Source of the DNA: Histidinibacterium aquaticum
GTDB taxonomy: Bacteria > Pseudomonadota > Alphaproteobacteria > Rhodobacterales > Rhodobacteraceae
DNA: 64,000 bases
Reading direction: 5' to 3'
Assembly: GCF_008710275.1 (NCBI RefSeq)
Contig: NZ_VYQE01000008.1
Coordinates: forward strand, 1-64,000
Shown one piece after another: positions 1 through 8,382 of the stretch. Position 1 is the stretch's first letter. Each line of letters opens with the position of its first letter. A model generated the notes under the pieces. That model was given only the letters and a program-made list of their open reading frames with translations. It had not been told where the DNA came from and did no database searches. The translations under genes and the position numbers were made by a program.

Positions 1-1278
1 GGGAACATTGGGCCGGATGCAATCTTAGCGAGGTCCAACATCCATTGTTCACCAGAGCATAAGTGCATTTGGATCAACCAGGCGCTGCGATACTTCGATA
101 TACTACCGATTGGGCTTTCGAATTTCGTTGAAGGCTCGCCCTACGATCGGCTGATGGCAAAGGGGGAAGTAGACAGTATCCGATCTGGACCTGTTGTTTC
201 GATCATTGTTGCTACGTTCAACGCTGCCAGCACGATAGGTACTGCCCTAAGGTCACTCTTGGCCCAAACTTACAAGAATATTCAGATAATTGTTGTCGAC
301 GATTGTAGTACAGACCAAGGGGAAACCATTAGTGCCGTGGAAAAGTACATTGACGACAGCGGCACTATTGACCTTATCCGTCTGAATACGAACGGCGGTG
401 CATATGTTGCGAGGAATTCCGGTCTTGACATTGCGGAAGGAAAATATGTCACTCTACATGATGCAGATGATTGGTCACATCCTCAAAAGATTGAGCGACA
501 AGTCGCATATATGGAGGCGAACCCGGATTGTATGGCCTGCACCTCAGAGCAGGCGAGGACAACCAATGAATTGGACTTCGCCAAGGTAAGAAGTCACCTC
601 ATCACATACAACACCTCCTCGTTGATGTTTAGAAGGACTCCGGTAGCCAAGCAGCTTGGCTACTGGGACACAGTTCGCCTCGGGGCCGATAGCGAGTTTA
701 TTGGAAGAATTCAGAAGGTTTTTGGCGAGAGGTCATTCAGGAAACTGAGAACAGGACCATTGTCCTTCCAAAGAATCAGCGACTCTTCGGTCACCACAAG
801 TAATACAACGGGTTTAAGCGGTGTTTATTACGGTGTACGCCGAGAATATCATGACGCGCAGAAATTTCACATATCAAAAGCTCCTAGCCTTCGCTACGAG
901 AATTGGACTGAAGGTGCATTCCTAGCTCCCCGTATGATGCGATCGAAACGGGGTAATCGAGATCAGGAGCCGGGGCACTATCCATTAGTTATCTTTGGCG
1001 ATTTTCGTGAGCCGAGTGGTTCCATACGGAACTTTCTCGACGAGCTTCCGGTTCTTATCGATAAGTATGGTCGCATCGGACTGGTAGAAGCGCAGATTTA
1101 TGACGCTCCATTGCCGTCAGCAATGGGTATTTGCCCCGAGGTCCGGAGTCGACTGGTTGACGGAGTAGTGGAAGTCGTCGTTTACGGAGAAACGGTCACA
1201 TGCGACGTTACTCTTCGCTTGCAGGAAGACGCCGGCGTTGGTCAAAAGTTTCTACCTGACGTTCGGGTAAAATATTGA
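1..1278 (+). CDS. Family 2 glycosyltransferase, 5' end outside window
   Basis: The frame is open from base 1, so the gene starts upstream and the ATG at 154 is internal; 425 residues are visible. A GT2 (GT-A fold) domain starts near residue 64 (VVSIIVATFN), with VVDDCS for nucleotide binding and a DADDWSHP metal-binding motif near residue 155. The stretch before it (residues 1-60) resembles the segment before the GT2 domain in the 831-residue protein at 8379-10874, including the same DADDWSHP signature, so the two are paralogues. About 200 residues after the GT2 core match nothing I recognise. It probably transfers a sugar from a nucleotide donor during surface polysaccharide assembly. Codon use looks less GC-rich than in most of the window. 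Donor and acceptor cannot be told. Confidence 0.85.
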   Translation, partial: GNIGPDAILARSNIHCSPEHKCIWINQALRYFDILPIGLSNFVEGSPYDRLMAKGEVDSIRSGPVVSIIVATFNAASTIGTALRSLLAQTYKNIQIIVVDDCSTDQGETISAVEKYIDDSGTIDLIRLNTNGGAYVARNSGLDIAEGKYVTLHDADDWSHPQKIERQVAYMEANPDCMACTSEQARTTNELDFAKVRSHLITYNTSSLMFRRTPVAKQLGYWDTVRLGADSEFIGRIQKVFGERSFRKLRTGPLSFQRISDSSVTTSNTTGLSGVYYGVRREYHDAQKFHISKAPSLRYENWTEGAFLAPRMMRSKRGNRDQEPGHYPLVIFGDFREPSGSIRNFLDELPVLIDKYGRIGLVEAQIYDAPLPSAMGICPEVRSRLVDGVVEVVVYGETVTCDVTLRLQEDAGVGQKFLPDVRVKY

Positions 1279-1448
1279 ATTCCGCGTGACAAGACGGATG
1301 GTCGGCGTTGCATTTTCCCTGGAGGATGTTTCGGGGCGCTGTACGCTCAAAAGTGACCACACAAAGTTCACCATCTGCTCATCTCAGATAGAGGCAGACC
1401 AGGCTTAGTCTCTTATCCTGCAACTCAGAGCATAGAGGGATTCTAAAT

Positions 1449-2390
1449 ATGCCGACTCATCAATTGCCGGTCGTCGAGTTTGGCGGAGACATTTTGATCC
1501 ATCTGGGTCCTCACAAAACAGGTTCAACATCCATTCAGAAGTTCTTGGCTGCAAATACGGCCTGCCTCAGAGAGTCTGAAGTTCTTTATCTGGAAGGAGG
1601 GCGAAGAGATATCTCGCGACGTGGGAGGAGTATCGAGTGGGGGCCGCTAAAGCACTATCACCATCCACTGATCAAGGACATGATTGCCGGGAACCGCGTG
1701 AAGATGAGGCTTCATGCCGAGCAAATGCAAAATGAGATAGAAGCGCATCGACCTCGGATGTTGATAGTATCCTCTGAAGTATTAGCGCGACCGTCGGTCA
1801 CCGGCTCGTTCGTGTACGAACATCTGCGTGGCATCTTTAGGCATGCTAATAGATCATGGATTCTATATCTTCGCCGCCAGGATGACCTTGTGGTCTCCCT
1901 CTTTACAGAAGGCTTGAAGAAGGGAAAATACCCGTGGCCTGTTCGGATTTTGAGTACTGCCGATGCTAGGCATCTCGACCATAGGACGCGGCTGGAAAAG
2001 ATCGCCTTGTCGACAAGCGGTGACAGGGTGATCGTGAAGTCTTATGAGCGTGAGAAAGAAGATTTGATCAGATCATTCTTGAGTGAGATCGGAGGTGCGA
2101 ATATGAATTGTTTGAAATATTTGGCCGAGAGTAATCAGTCAGCGTCCGCTCGAGCTATTAATCTTCAGCGACTCGCCAACATGTTTCCATCGGCTGCCAA
2201 GAAACTACGCCAAAGAGCTCTCGAGGTCGATGCATATCTAAATGATCTTGGAGTTGGTAGTCGTGGCGCTCAGACTTTGCTTGGTCCTAGGGATAGAGAG
2301 AGGATTCAGAATGAATATCGCGATAGCAATCTATTTGTAGAGCGAGAGTACTTCGGGGGCGAGGACTCGGGATTGATCGTTAAGAAGTAG
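1449..2390 (+). CDS. Sulfotransferase-fold protein
   Basis: A 313-residue protein with GPHKTGSTSIQKF at residues 18-30, the 5'-phosphosulfate-binding loop typical of bacterial sulfotransferase-like proteins in polysaccharide clusters; an SSEVL segment near residue 115 and LYLRRQ near 140 fit the PAPS-binding core. Members move sulfate from PAPS to carbohydrate hydroxyls in the cytosol, although many family members are untested. A GAGGG element lies about 9 bases before the ATG. It follows the GT2 gene on the same strand after 170 bases. Base composition is less GC-rich than in later genes, suggesting acquisition. Fold assignment is good; the acceptor is unknown. Confidence 0.8.
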   Translation: MPTHQLPVVEFGGDILIHLGPHKTGSTSIQKFLAANTACLRESEVLYLEGGRRDISRRGRSIEWGPLKHYHHPLIKDMIAGNRVKMRLHAEQMQNEIEAHRPRMLIVSSEVLARPSVTGSFVYEHLRGIFRHANRSWILYLRRQDDLVVSLFTEGLKKGKYPWPVRILSTADARHLDHRTRLEKIALSTSGDRVIVKSYEREKEDLIRSFLSEIGGANMNCLKYLAESNQSASARAINLQRLANMFPSAAKKLRQRALEVDAYLNDLGVGSRGAQTLLGPRDRERIQNEYRDSNLFVEREYFGGEDSGLIVKK

Positions 2391-2539
2391 TCACGAAGGA
2401 AGCGCGGATGATCCCCGCCGACAGGAAGTTCGACTGACCTGACGTAGTCGAAGTTCTAACTGGCCTTGTCGTACCAGCAGACCGTTGGAGTTAGCTCGGT
2501 CCGAGAAAAATCGCCAAACTTGTCGCCGTCCCCGAACGG

Positions 2540-2750
2540 ATCGGGGCCCGGGCGCGAGGTACGTCTACATCAAGCTTAGCTCAACTTGTGAGAACGGCCA
2601 ATGCGAGAATGTCACGCCCGCTTACGCAAGGAGCTGCTTGACGGGTATCTCTTCTACTCGCTCCCTTGGTGCCCAGATCGTAATCGAGCGGCATTGGCGC
2701 CAATACAGTGGCGTTCGACCACAACGCCTTGGGCTATAGGCCTTGGCGCG
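2540..2750 (+). pseudogene. IS3-family transposase remnant (OrfB C-terminal part)
   Basis: Between the sulfotransferase and the methyltransferase, short matches to the end of an IS3-type OrfB integrase appear in different frames: YVYIK then ENGQCEN, RLRKELLDGYLFYSL, then AQIVIERHWRQYSGVRP and finally NALGYRP. Intact relatives read this as one stretch (ENGYCESFN...ELLDGEIFYSL...AQIVIE.WR..YN..RPHSSLGYRP). At least two frameshifts separate the parts, and neither the catalytic start of the domain nor clear terminal repeats can be seen. This is a dead scar of an insertion sequence at a strand switch. Confidence 0.6.
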
Positions 2751-2818
2751 TCGTAGCCGTCGACCAACGGCCAGCGATGCATCAATCAATTGGGAAGCTC
2801 ATCACCAAAGTATGTCTG

Positions 2819-3709
2819 TCAGCTCTTTCGCATCAGTATTCTGCTAGCAGACCGAAGGGGTGCAGTGATCTTCCAAGAAGTGCTCGACAGTATTTGTTTC
2901 TTTTCGTTCTCAAGAACTTTGCATCGACGTTCCGCTTTTCTCAGGGCTTGCTCTGCAGAAGTAGTCCCCCTCCACGTCGTCATTGGACTATTCTCAAGTC
3001 CTTCATCGAAGGGCCGTTCAGTAGAACCCTCCCGGAGTCTTTCGATCTTTCGTTCGAACGATGTTCTCTTCCGATCCCAGTTAGTGGGATGAATAACATC
3101 AAAGCTTGATGCCGGGCGAGTATTATTGGCACCCCGACGAAAGAGAAGAAGATTCTGGCGATACCAATAGCGTACTCTTGAGTCGTCCCAGATTTCGTCG
3201 CGTAGGAAATCGTCAGCTCCAAAGCCAAGATTGTTAAACTTCGTCACCCAGTAGGACTGCCACTGTTCGTTAACGTGGTTTTCACCACCTTGGCCAGGGA
3301 CCGCAGCGCTAAAGAGAATCGTGTCCGACAGCAACGAAAGCTCATACGCAAATGAGGTCGCTCGTCTTTCAGGAAGATGCTCCGCAACTTCAACGCATGT
3401 CGCTAATGAGAATTTTCTTTCTTTGACCAAATCCGAAAGTAGCTCCTCTTCGGAAGAAAGATCATGGGGGATGAAGCAGTCCGAGGGGACCCGTAGCTGC
3501 GAGCGATCTACGTACTCGCCATCAATACCAATTGTTTCCTTTACGCCTTCCTGCCGCCATGCGCTTAGCCAAGCTCCAGTGCCGCAACCAACATCGCAGA
3601 CACTGTCTACAGTCATGCGCTTCTTTAGTAGCGGGACAATAATTCTCGCAGACTTGAGTGAGGGTTCTGATTGCCTGTCGAAGAATTTATTGTCATATGG
3701 TGTCGTCAT
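2819..3709 (-). CDS. Class I SAM methyltransferase with coiled-coil and SWKITAPLR tail
   Basis: A 296-residue protein. Motif I of the Rossmann methyltransferase fold is CDVGCGTGAW near residue 43, followed by an acidic GIDGEYVD loop and ATCVEVAEHL. The C-terminus (about 235-275) is charged and coiled-coil-like and ends in STSWKITAPLR, a tail shared with the proteins at 10885-11118 and 18276-18725. I chose the ATG at 3709 (MTTPYDNKFF), not a longer frame to 3820, because GGAGAA lies 7 bases upstream and this start leaves the upstream gene (stop at 3775) clear. It probably methylates a sugar or glycan end; the substrate is unknown. Confidence 0.8.
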   Translation of the reverse strand: MTTPYDNKFFDRQSEPSLKSARIIVPLLKKRMTVDSVCDVGCGTGAWLSAWRQEGVKETIGIDGEYVDRSQLRVPSDCFIPHDLSSEEELLSDLVKERKFSLATCVEVAEHLPERRATSFAYELSLLSDTILFSAAVPGQGGENHVNEQWQSYWVTKFNNLGFGADDFLRDEIWDDSRVRYWYRQNLLLFRRGANNTRPASSFDVIHPTNWDRKRTSFERKIERLREGSTERPFDEGLENSPMTTWRGTTSAEQALRKAERRCKVLENEKKQILSSTSWKITAPLRSASRILMRKS

Positions 3710-3774
3710 TCTCAGTTCTCCGAACATTAAAGAGCATTGGCTGCTGGAGGTTGTCCTAGTTGAGCCGAAGAGGG

Positions 3775-4821
3775 CTAACAATTTCGATTGGCAATGAGCC
3801 AGCGAACTCTGCTCTCCCAAACCTCCGCGAGAGTTTCTAGGTCAAACTTCCTAGCGTCTTCAAAGCGAGATTGAGCTTCGCTGTTGGTCTGGGTGGCAAG
3901 TAGCTCATCAACTGCTGAGGGCATCTCTGCAACGTATTTTCGGGTGAAAGAGAAATCTTCTTCCATATCGTGATACAACAGCCACCTCCCGTGCGAGTAG
4001 ACGTCAAAGCTTGACCTGCCAAAATCTAATCTGTCGGATATCCTGACCATGCCATGGACCCGTGGGACCCAGTGCTGGAGTTGAACACGACCGATGGCCG
4101 AAACGTTGTCTTGAACTACAGGCGGGTTGACGTCGGGAAATGTCAGAATCTCGGCGTCCCTTATGTTTCGGATTGTTCTTTTTATGTCATCCAGTCTGGA
4201 GATCATGAACTTGTGGTTGGAATCGTAGTACCATAGTATTCTGCGCTTCTGTGGAAGTGGTATATACGAGGTCGGAAGCGTGAATCTTGGTGCTGGTCGG
4301 TACATTGTCACAGACTCTATTCCGGCGCGGCGCAGATCGTTTTCAGCACTTCGAGTGTTGCACCAGATTTCTAGCGGTTTGTTTGTCCTTAATCTTTCCT
4401 GGGAGGCGGGAGATCGTATCAATTGATTCACGACGCTTTGAAGCGCGTAAACAATAGAATTGCTTAGGATATGGTTTGGGACGTCTATCGTGTTGTGGAG
4501 GAGGGCCAAGTCATATTGATCTGACCAATGAGATTCCATCTCGGATGGAGTGACAGTTTTTATACTTGTATACTTTCTTAGTGATTGTTTTAGCGTATTC
4601 AGTCCCATTACCGATCCCTTTGTAGTTGTAGCAAGGATCGATGGTTTCCAGTCTGAGTTTCTCTTCGTAGAGCCTTCGCCGCCAGTTTCGGCAGGGAGCT
4701 TTTTCTTGTCTTCAGAGCGATATGTCAAATGAAGCCCTTGGGTTGGTGGGGATGGATCGGGGGCTTTTCTAGAACTACGGGTTATGGAAGTACAGAAAAT
4801 CAAGCGTTGTGGGCGAGCCAA
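3775..4821 (-). CDS. Putative glycosyltransferase, family unclear
   Basis: Up to 348 residues, upstream of the methyltransferase on the same strand. The body reads like the second half of a GT-B glycosyltransferase: hydrophobic strands alternate with segments such as YDLALLHNT and RRILWYYDSN, and FDVYSHGRWLLYHDMEEDF precedes a charged C-terminus. No EX7E or other diagnostic motif is clear. The longest frame begins at a TTG (4821) without a ribosome site, and the first 50 or so residues look non-conserved, so the true start is probably internal, perhaps near 4608 (MGLNTLKQ). Composition is less GC-rich, like its neighbours to the left. Function inferred mainly from context. Confidence 0.55.
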   Translation of the reverse strand: MARPQRLIFCTSITRSSRKAPDPSPPTQGLHLTYRSEDKKKLPAETGGEGSTKRNSDWKPSILATTTKGSVMGLNTLKQSLRKYTSIKTVTPSEMESHWSDQYDLALLHNTIDVPNHILSNSIVYALQSVVNQLIRSPASQERLRTNKPLEIWCNTRSAENDLRRAGIESVTMYRPAPRFTLPTSYIPLPQKRRILWYYDSNHKFMISRLDDIKRTIRNIRDAEILTFPDVNPPVVQDNVSAIGRVQLQHWVPRVHGMVRISDRLDFGRSSFDVYSHGRWLLYHDMEEDFSFTRKYVAEMPSAVDELLATQTNSEAQSRFEDARKFDLETLAEVWESRVRWLIANRNC

Positions 4822-5342
4822 GTCGTAGGTGTCGGGGTTGGGCGACGACTTTTAGAGGCGCTTTGATGTGCCGCCGTCCGCTGTCTGGGAGGCAGCATCT
4901 TAGGTGTGGTGCGCTTTTCGAGATTTACACAGACCTCCGCTTGCCTGTCTGCTCTACCCGTTTTGTCTGCAATTTCTTGGGGCGATGCCCCATCGATGGT
5001 GGTCCGGGCCGGGCCAGAGGCTCAGGACCAAGGGGGCGCTGCCCGCTCTCTCGAACCAATGAAGTTCTGGCAGGTGCTTTGCAGTACAGGGAAGCCGCGG
5101 AAAGACACCTTCACCGATGGCGAGGGGCTTCCCTCCGAGATCAGGCGTAGTAGCCGCGGATCCGTGTTGTGCTAACTGCAGGGCTGGCCGGGTCTTCGTC
5201 TATTGCGAGGGGGCCGCTCTGCGCATTCTGGATCTTTCAGTGGGCGAGGTGACACGGTATCTGCCCGGAATAAGGCAGATCTCGGGAGACCGCCAAGCGG
5301 CGATACTCCCCTAGCCAGGTCGGGAACGGCGCGGAGACGAGG
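4822..5342. other. Intergenic stretch without convincing gene
   Basis: Small frames exist on both strands (longest about 110 codons, at 4809-5150), but none has a ribosome site, recognisable motif or consistent codon bias. The composition shifts here from the less GC-rich left part to the GC-rich dehydrogenase operon, so this is probably a recombination join. The final 30 bases supply the GGAGACGAGG ribosome site of the gene at 5343. Confidence 0.5.
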
Positions 5343-6635
5343 GTGACGGCGGCACTTCCGGACGAGGACAGCATCAAGGTTGCGGTAGTCGGGCTGGGCT
5401 ATGTGGGCCTGCCCCTAGCGGTGGCCTTCGCGGAGCATTTCCCGACCATCGGCTACGATCTTTCCGTCCTGCGGGTCCGCGAGATCACCGCCGGCCGGGA
5501 CAGCACCGGTCAGGTGGAGCCCGATGAGTTGCGTGCCGCCGGGCTGCGGGTGACGAATGCGGCAGCAGACCTGCGCCAAGCCAATACCTACATTGTCTCT
5601 GTGCCGACCCCAATCGACCGCTACCGACAGCCCGACCTTGGGCCACTGCTGGCTGCGACCGAGACGTTGGGGGGGCTGCTCTCGCCCGGTGATCTGGTGA
5701 TCTACGAATCCACCGTCTATCCCGGCGCCACCGAGGAGGACTGCGTTCCGCTGCTAGAAAGCCTCTCGGGCCTGGTTCTCAACACCGATTTCTTCGTCGG
5801 CTACAGTCCCGAACGGATTAATCCCGGAGATATCGAACATCCGCTCAAGAGTATCGTGAAGGTGACGTCGGGCTCCTGTTCGAAGGCCGCCGCTCGGGTT
5901 GATGCGCTTTATTCCCGCGTCATCGATGCCGGCACCTTTCCTGCGGCGAGCATCCGCGTCGCCGAAGCCGCGAAGATCATCGAGAACACGCAGCGCGACG
6001 TCAACATCGCTTTGATAAACGAACTCTCGATTGTCTTCTCCCATATGGGGCTCGACACTCACGAGATCCTCGACGCCGCAGCAACGAAGTGGAACTTCCA
6101 GCGACTCTCGCCGGGGCTGGTGGGCGGCCACTGCATCGGGGTGGATCCCTACTATCTCCTGCACAAGTCCGCCTCAAAAGGATACATCCCCGACATCGTC
6201 CGCACCAGCCGCGAGATCAACGACGGCATGGCGAAGAACGCGGTCTCGCGCCTCATCGCCGCGATGATCAACAAGGGGCAGGTGGTGCGTGGCGCCCGGG
6301 TGCTGGTGCTCGGCGTGACCTTCAAGGAGAACTGCCGAGACATCCGCAACACCAAAGTCACGGAGATGGTGGCGGCCATGAAAGGTTTCGGCCTCGAGGT
6401 GGAGATCCACGATCCCTTGGCAGACCCGGCAGAGGTGGCCCGGGATCTGGGGATCAAGATGCTCGAGGAATTCCCGCAGGAGGCGGGAGGCTACGGGGCG
6501 GTGGTGCTCGCCGTACCGCATCGGGAGATCGTCGAGGGCGGTGCGCCGCAGCTCGTCGACCTGCTCTCGGATGGCGGGGTATTCTTCGACATGAAAGCCG
6601 TCTTCGGCCGCGACGAGAGCGACATCCGGCTGTGA
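5343..6635 (+). CDS. UDP-N-acetylhexosamine 6-dehydrogenase (TviB/WbpO type)
   Basis: A 430-residue nucleotide-sugar dehydrogenase: NAD-binding VVGLGYVGLPLA near residues 15-26, STVYPGATEEDC, YSPERINPGD, and the catalytic GGHCIGVDPYY with the nucleophilic cysteine at about residue 264. TFKENCRDIRNTKV in the C-terminal domain is typical of the Vi-antigen TviB/WbpO group, which oxidise UDP-GlcNAc or UDP-GalNAc in two NAD-dependent steps to the uronic acid. The start is GTG at 5343 behind GGAGACGAGG. It leads a three-gene plus-strand group with the deacetylase and formyltransferase, so the product is probably an amino-uronic acid that is further modified. Which epimer is used cannot be read from sequence. 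Confidence 0.9.
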   Translation: MTAALPDEDSIKVAVVGLGYVGLPLAVAFAEHFPTIGYDLSVLRVREITAGRDSTGQVEPDELRAAGLRVTNAAADLRQANTYIVSVPTPIDRYRQPDLGPLLAATETLGGLLSPGDLVIYESTVYPGATEEDCVPLLESLSGLVLNTDFFVGYSPERINPGDIEHPLKSIVKVTSGSCSKAAARVDALYSRVIDAGTFPAASIRVAEAAKIIENTQRDVNIALINELSIVFSHMGLDTHEILDAAATKWNFQRLSPGLVGGHCIGVDPYYLLHKSASKGYIPDIVRTSREINDGMAKNAVSRLIAAMINKGQVVRGARVLVLGVTFKENCRDIRNTKVTEMVAAMKGFGLEVEIHDPLADPAEVARDLGIKMLEEFPQEAGGYGAVVLAVPHREIVEGGAPQLVDLLSDGGVFFDMKAVFGRDESDIRL

Positions 6636-6685
6636 GGCGCAAGGCGATCCCCCGCGCCTCTGGAGCCGCCAGCAGGGAAGATACC

Positions 6686-7426
6686 ATGCCCCCGCCGATC
6701 CAGGATAGGGAAAGCTTCCACTACGACGAATACCGCGAGATCCTTGCCCTCTACGCTGGACGGCTGGTCGACTTCGCAGACGCCCCTGGGCGGCTGGACT
6801 TCGTCCTCCTGCGCCACGACGTGGAATTCAGCCTCGACCGCGCGCTCGCCTTGGCCCGAGTGGAAGCCGAGGCAGGCGTCACCTCGAGCTTCTTTGTCCA
6901 GGTCACCAGCGATGCCTACAATCCCGCCGGTCCGCAGGGCCGTGAGGCCCTAGAGGAGATCCGCTCCCTCGGCCACCGGATCGGGCTGCATTTCCACCGG
7001 CATGGTTTGGAGGCGCTCGGCCCGGCACACGAGCGGGAGTTCGACCTGCAAGTTGCGATTCTCGAGGGGATCCTGGATCGAGCGATCGATCGCTTCAGCT
7101 TCCACCGCCCCGCCCCCTGGCAGCTCGCTCTGCGCGAGGACAGCTACCGCGGCCGGATCAATGCCTATGGCCCCTCCTTTTTCGACGTCTCGCCGCCACC
7201 CCGGGCGATCCGCTACTGCAGCGACAGTCGGCGGCGGTGGGCGCATGGCCATCCCTTCGACGTGACCGAAGAGGCCCGCGTCCAGATCCTCACCCATCCC
7301 TGTGAATGGTCCGATGAGCTGCGGGGAACCGAAGGGAATTTCGCCGCGGTCTCCGAACTGGCGACCCGCCGTCTGGAGAAGACCTTCTCCCTAGAATGCA
7401 CCCACTATCCCTTCGAGGCCGAGTGA
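6686..7426 (+). CDS. Polysaccharide deacetylase-like protein, cytosolic
   Basis: A 246-residue protein of the NodB/polysaccharide deacetylase superfamily. Key residues are R43-H44-D45-V46-E47, matching the catalytic Asp motif, and H102/H104 in GLHFHRH, fitting the metal-binding histidine pair. No signal peptide or membrane segment is seen, so it should act in the cytoplasm on a precursor (nucleotide-sugar or lipid-linked) and not on exported polymer. ATG at 6686 follows GGGAAG. Its TGA overlaps the ATG of the formyltransferase (TGATG at 7424-7428), implying translational coupling. Removal of an N-acetyl group before re-acylation is the obvious hypothesis; the substrate is not shown. Confidence 0.8.
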   Translation: MPPPIQDRESFHYDEYREILALYAGRLVDFADAPGRLDFVLLRHDVEFSLDRALALARVEAEAGVTSSFFVQVTSDAYNPAGPQGREALEEIRSLGHRIGLHFHRHGLEALGPAHEREFDLQVAILEGILDRAIDRFSFHRPAPWQLALREDSYRGRINAYGPSFFDVSPPPRAIRYCSDSRRRWAHGHPFDVTEEARVQILTHPCEWSDELRGTEGNFAAVSELATRRLEKTFSLECTHYPFEAE

Positions 7427-8382
7427 TGTCCCACAGAAATCTCGTCGTCTTCGGCAACAAAACGACCACCGAAGAACTCATCCGATATCTCGACCGCCAC
7501 GGCGCGCGGCCCGACTTCCTCGTTACCCTCTCCGGCGAGGTTGCCCGGGTCGCGGCGATCTCGGGGCGCAGCGAGGGTCTCGAGCAGCTTTGCGAGCGGC
7601 TCGGGATTGGGTTTTACGCCTGCAAGAGCTATTCCCTGAAGGATGCGGGCGACCGGGAGTTCTTCGAGAGCTTCGAAGGTGGCCTTGGGCTCTGCACTGG
7701 CTGGCAGAGACTGTTGCCGCAGGCAGTGCTCGACCGCTTCGCGGGCGGTGTCTTCGGCTGGCACGGGAGCTGCTTCCGCTTTCCGCACGGGCGCGGGCGC
7801 TCACCGCTGAACTGGTCGATCCGGCTGGGCGGCTCCGAGGTCTGGCACAACTGCTTCCGCTACGAGGCGGGGGTCGATACAGGGCCGGTCTTCGAGACCC
7901 GGCGCCTGGAGATCGGCCCCGAGACCTCCATCGACGTGCTCCAGTACTTGGCCCTCGACCACATCAAGAGCTCCGCCCTCGCCTTGGCTGCGGCCTGGCG
8001 AGAAGGGCGACTCGAAGAGTATCTCGTCCCGCAGCCCCCAGGCCCCTCGGTGGAACTGCCCAAGATCACCCCTGAGGACGGAGGCCTCGCCTTCGCGACA
8101 CAGCGGTTGGAGGAGTTGCACGCCTTGGTCCGCTCCTGTGCCCGTCCTTTCCCGGGAGCCTTCGCCTGCATCGGCGGTCGCCCTGTTCTCCGGATCTGGC
8201 GCGCCGAACGCCTGGCGTCGGGGCAGATCGCCGCACATCCCGGCGCTGAGCCTGGCCGGATCGTCGATGCGGGCTCTGGGCGGCTGCTGATCGCTGCCGC
8301 CGAGGGCTGGATGCTGGCGACCGACTACGAGGAACTCATTCCGCCGCCAGGGACGGGCTGGGCTGGCGATAAACTCGACTAG
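7426..8382 (+). CDS. Formyltransferase-family protein (sugar N-formyltransferase-like)
   Basis: A 318-residue protein with the formyl-THF transferase fold: FGWHGSCFRFPHGRGRSP at about 110-127 matches the NxHxSxLPxYRGxxP signature, and GVDTGPVF supplies the catalytic Asp (about D151). The Asn normally two residues before the catalytic His appears to be Gly111, which should affect transition-state stabilisation if the alignment is right. A Fmt-like C-terminal domain follows. Coupled to the deacetylase by TGATG, it most likely N-formylates an amino sugar, as ArnA, VioF or WlaRD do. It is unlikely to be the housekeeping methionyl-tRNA formyltransferase given context and sequence drift. Its TAG shares CTAG with the convergent stop of the next gene. 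Confidence 0.75.
   Translation: MSHRNLVVFGNKTTTEELIRYLDRHGARPDFLVTLSGEVARVAAISGRSEGLEQLCERLGIGFYACKSYSLKDAGDREFFESFEGGLGLCTGWQRLLPQAVLDRFAGGVFGWHGSCFRFPHGRGRSPLNWSIRLGGSEVWHNCFRYEAGVDTGPVFETRRLEIGPETSIDVLQYLALDHIKSSALALAAAWREGRLEEYLVPQPPGPSVELPKITPEDGGLAFATQRLEELHALVRSCARPFPGAFACIGGRPVLRIWRAERLASGQIAAHPGAEPGRIVDAGSGRLLIAAAEGWMLATDYEELIPPPGTGWAGDKLD

Noticed and set aside
5117-5314. 65-codon frame upstream of the dehydrogenase
   Set aside because: No ribosome site and no recognisable motif; it may be a gene remnant but cannot be supported.
6089-6685. Extension of the deacetylase upstream to 6089
   Set aside because: It runs through the end of the dehydrogenase gene in another frame; the first 199 codons are Arg/Gly-rich shadow, and ATG 6686 has a good ribosome site.
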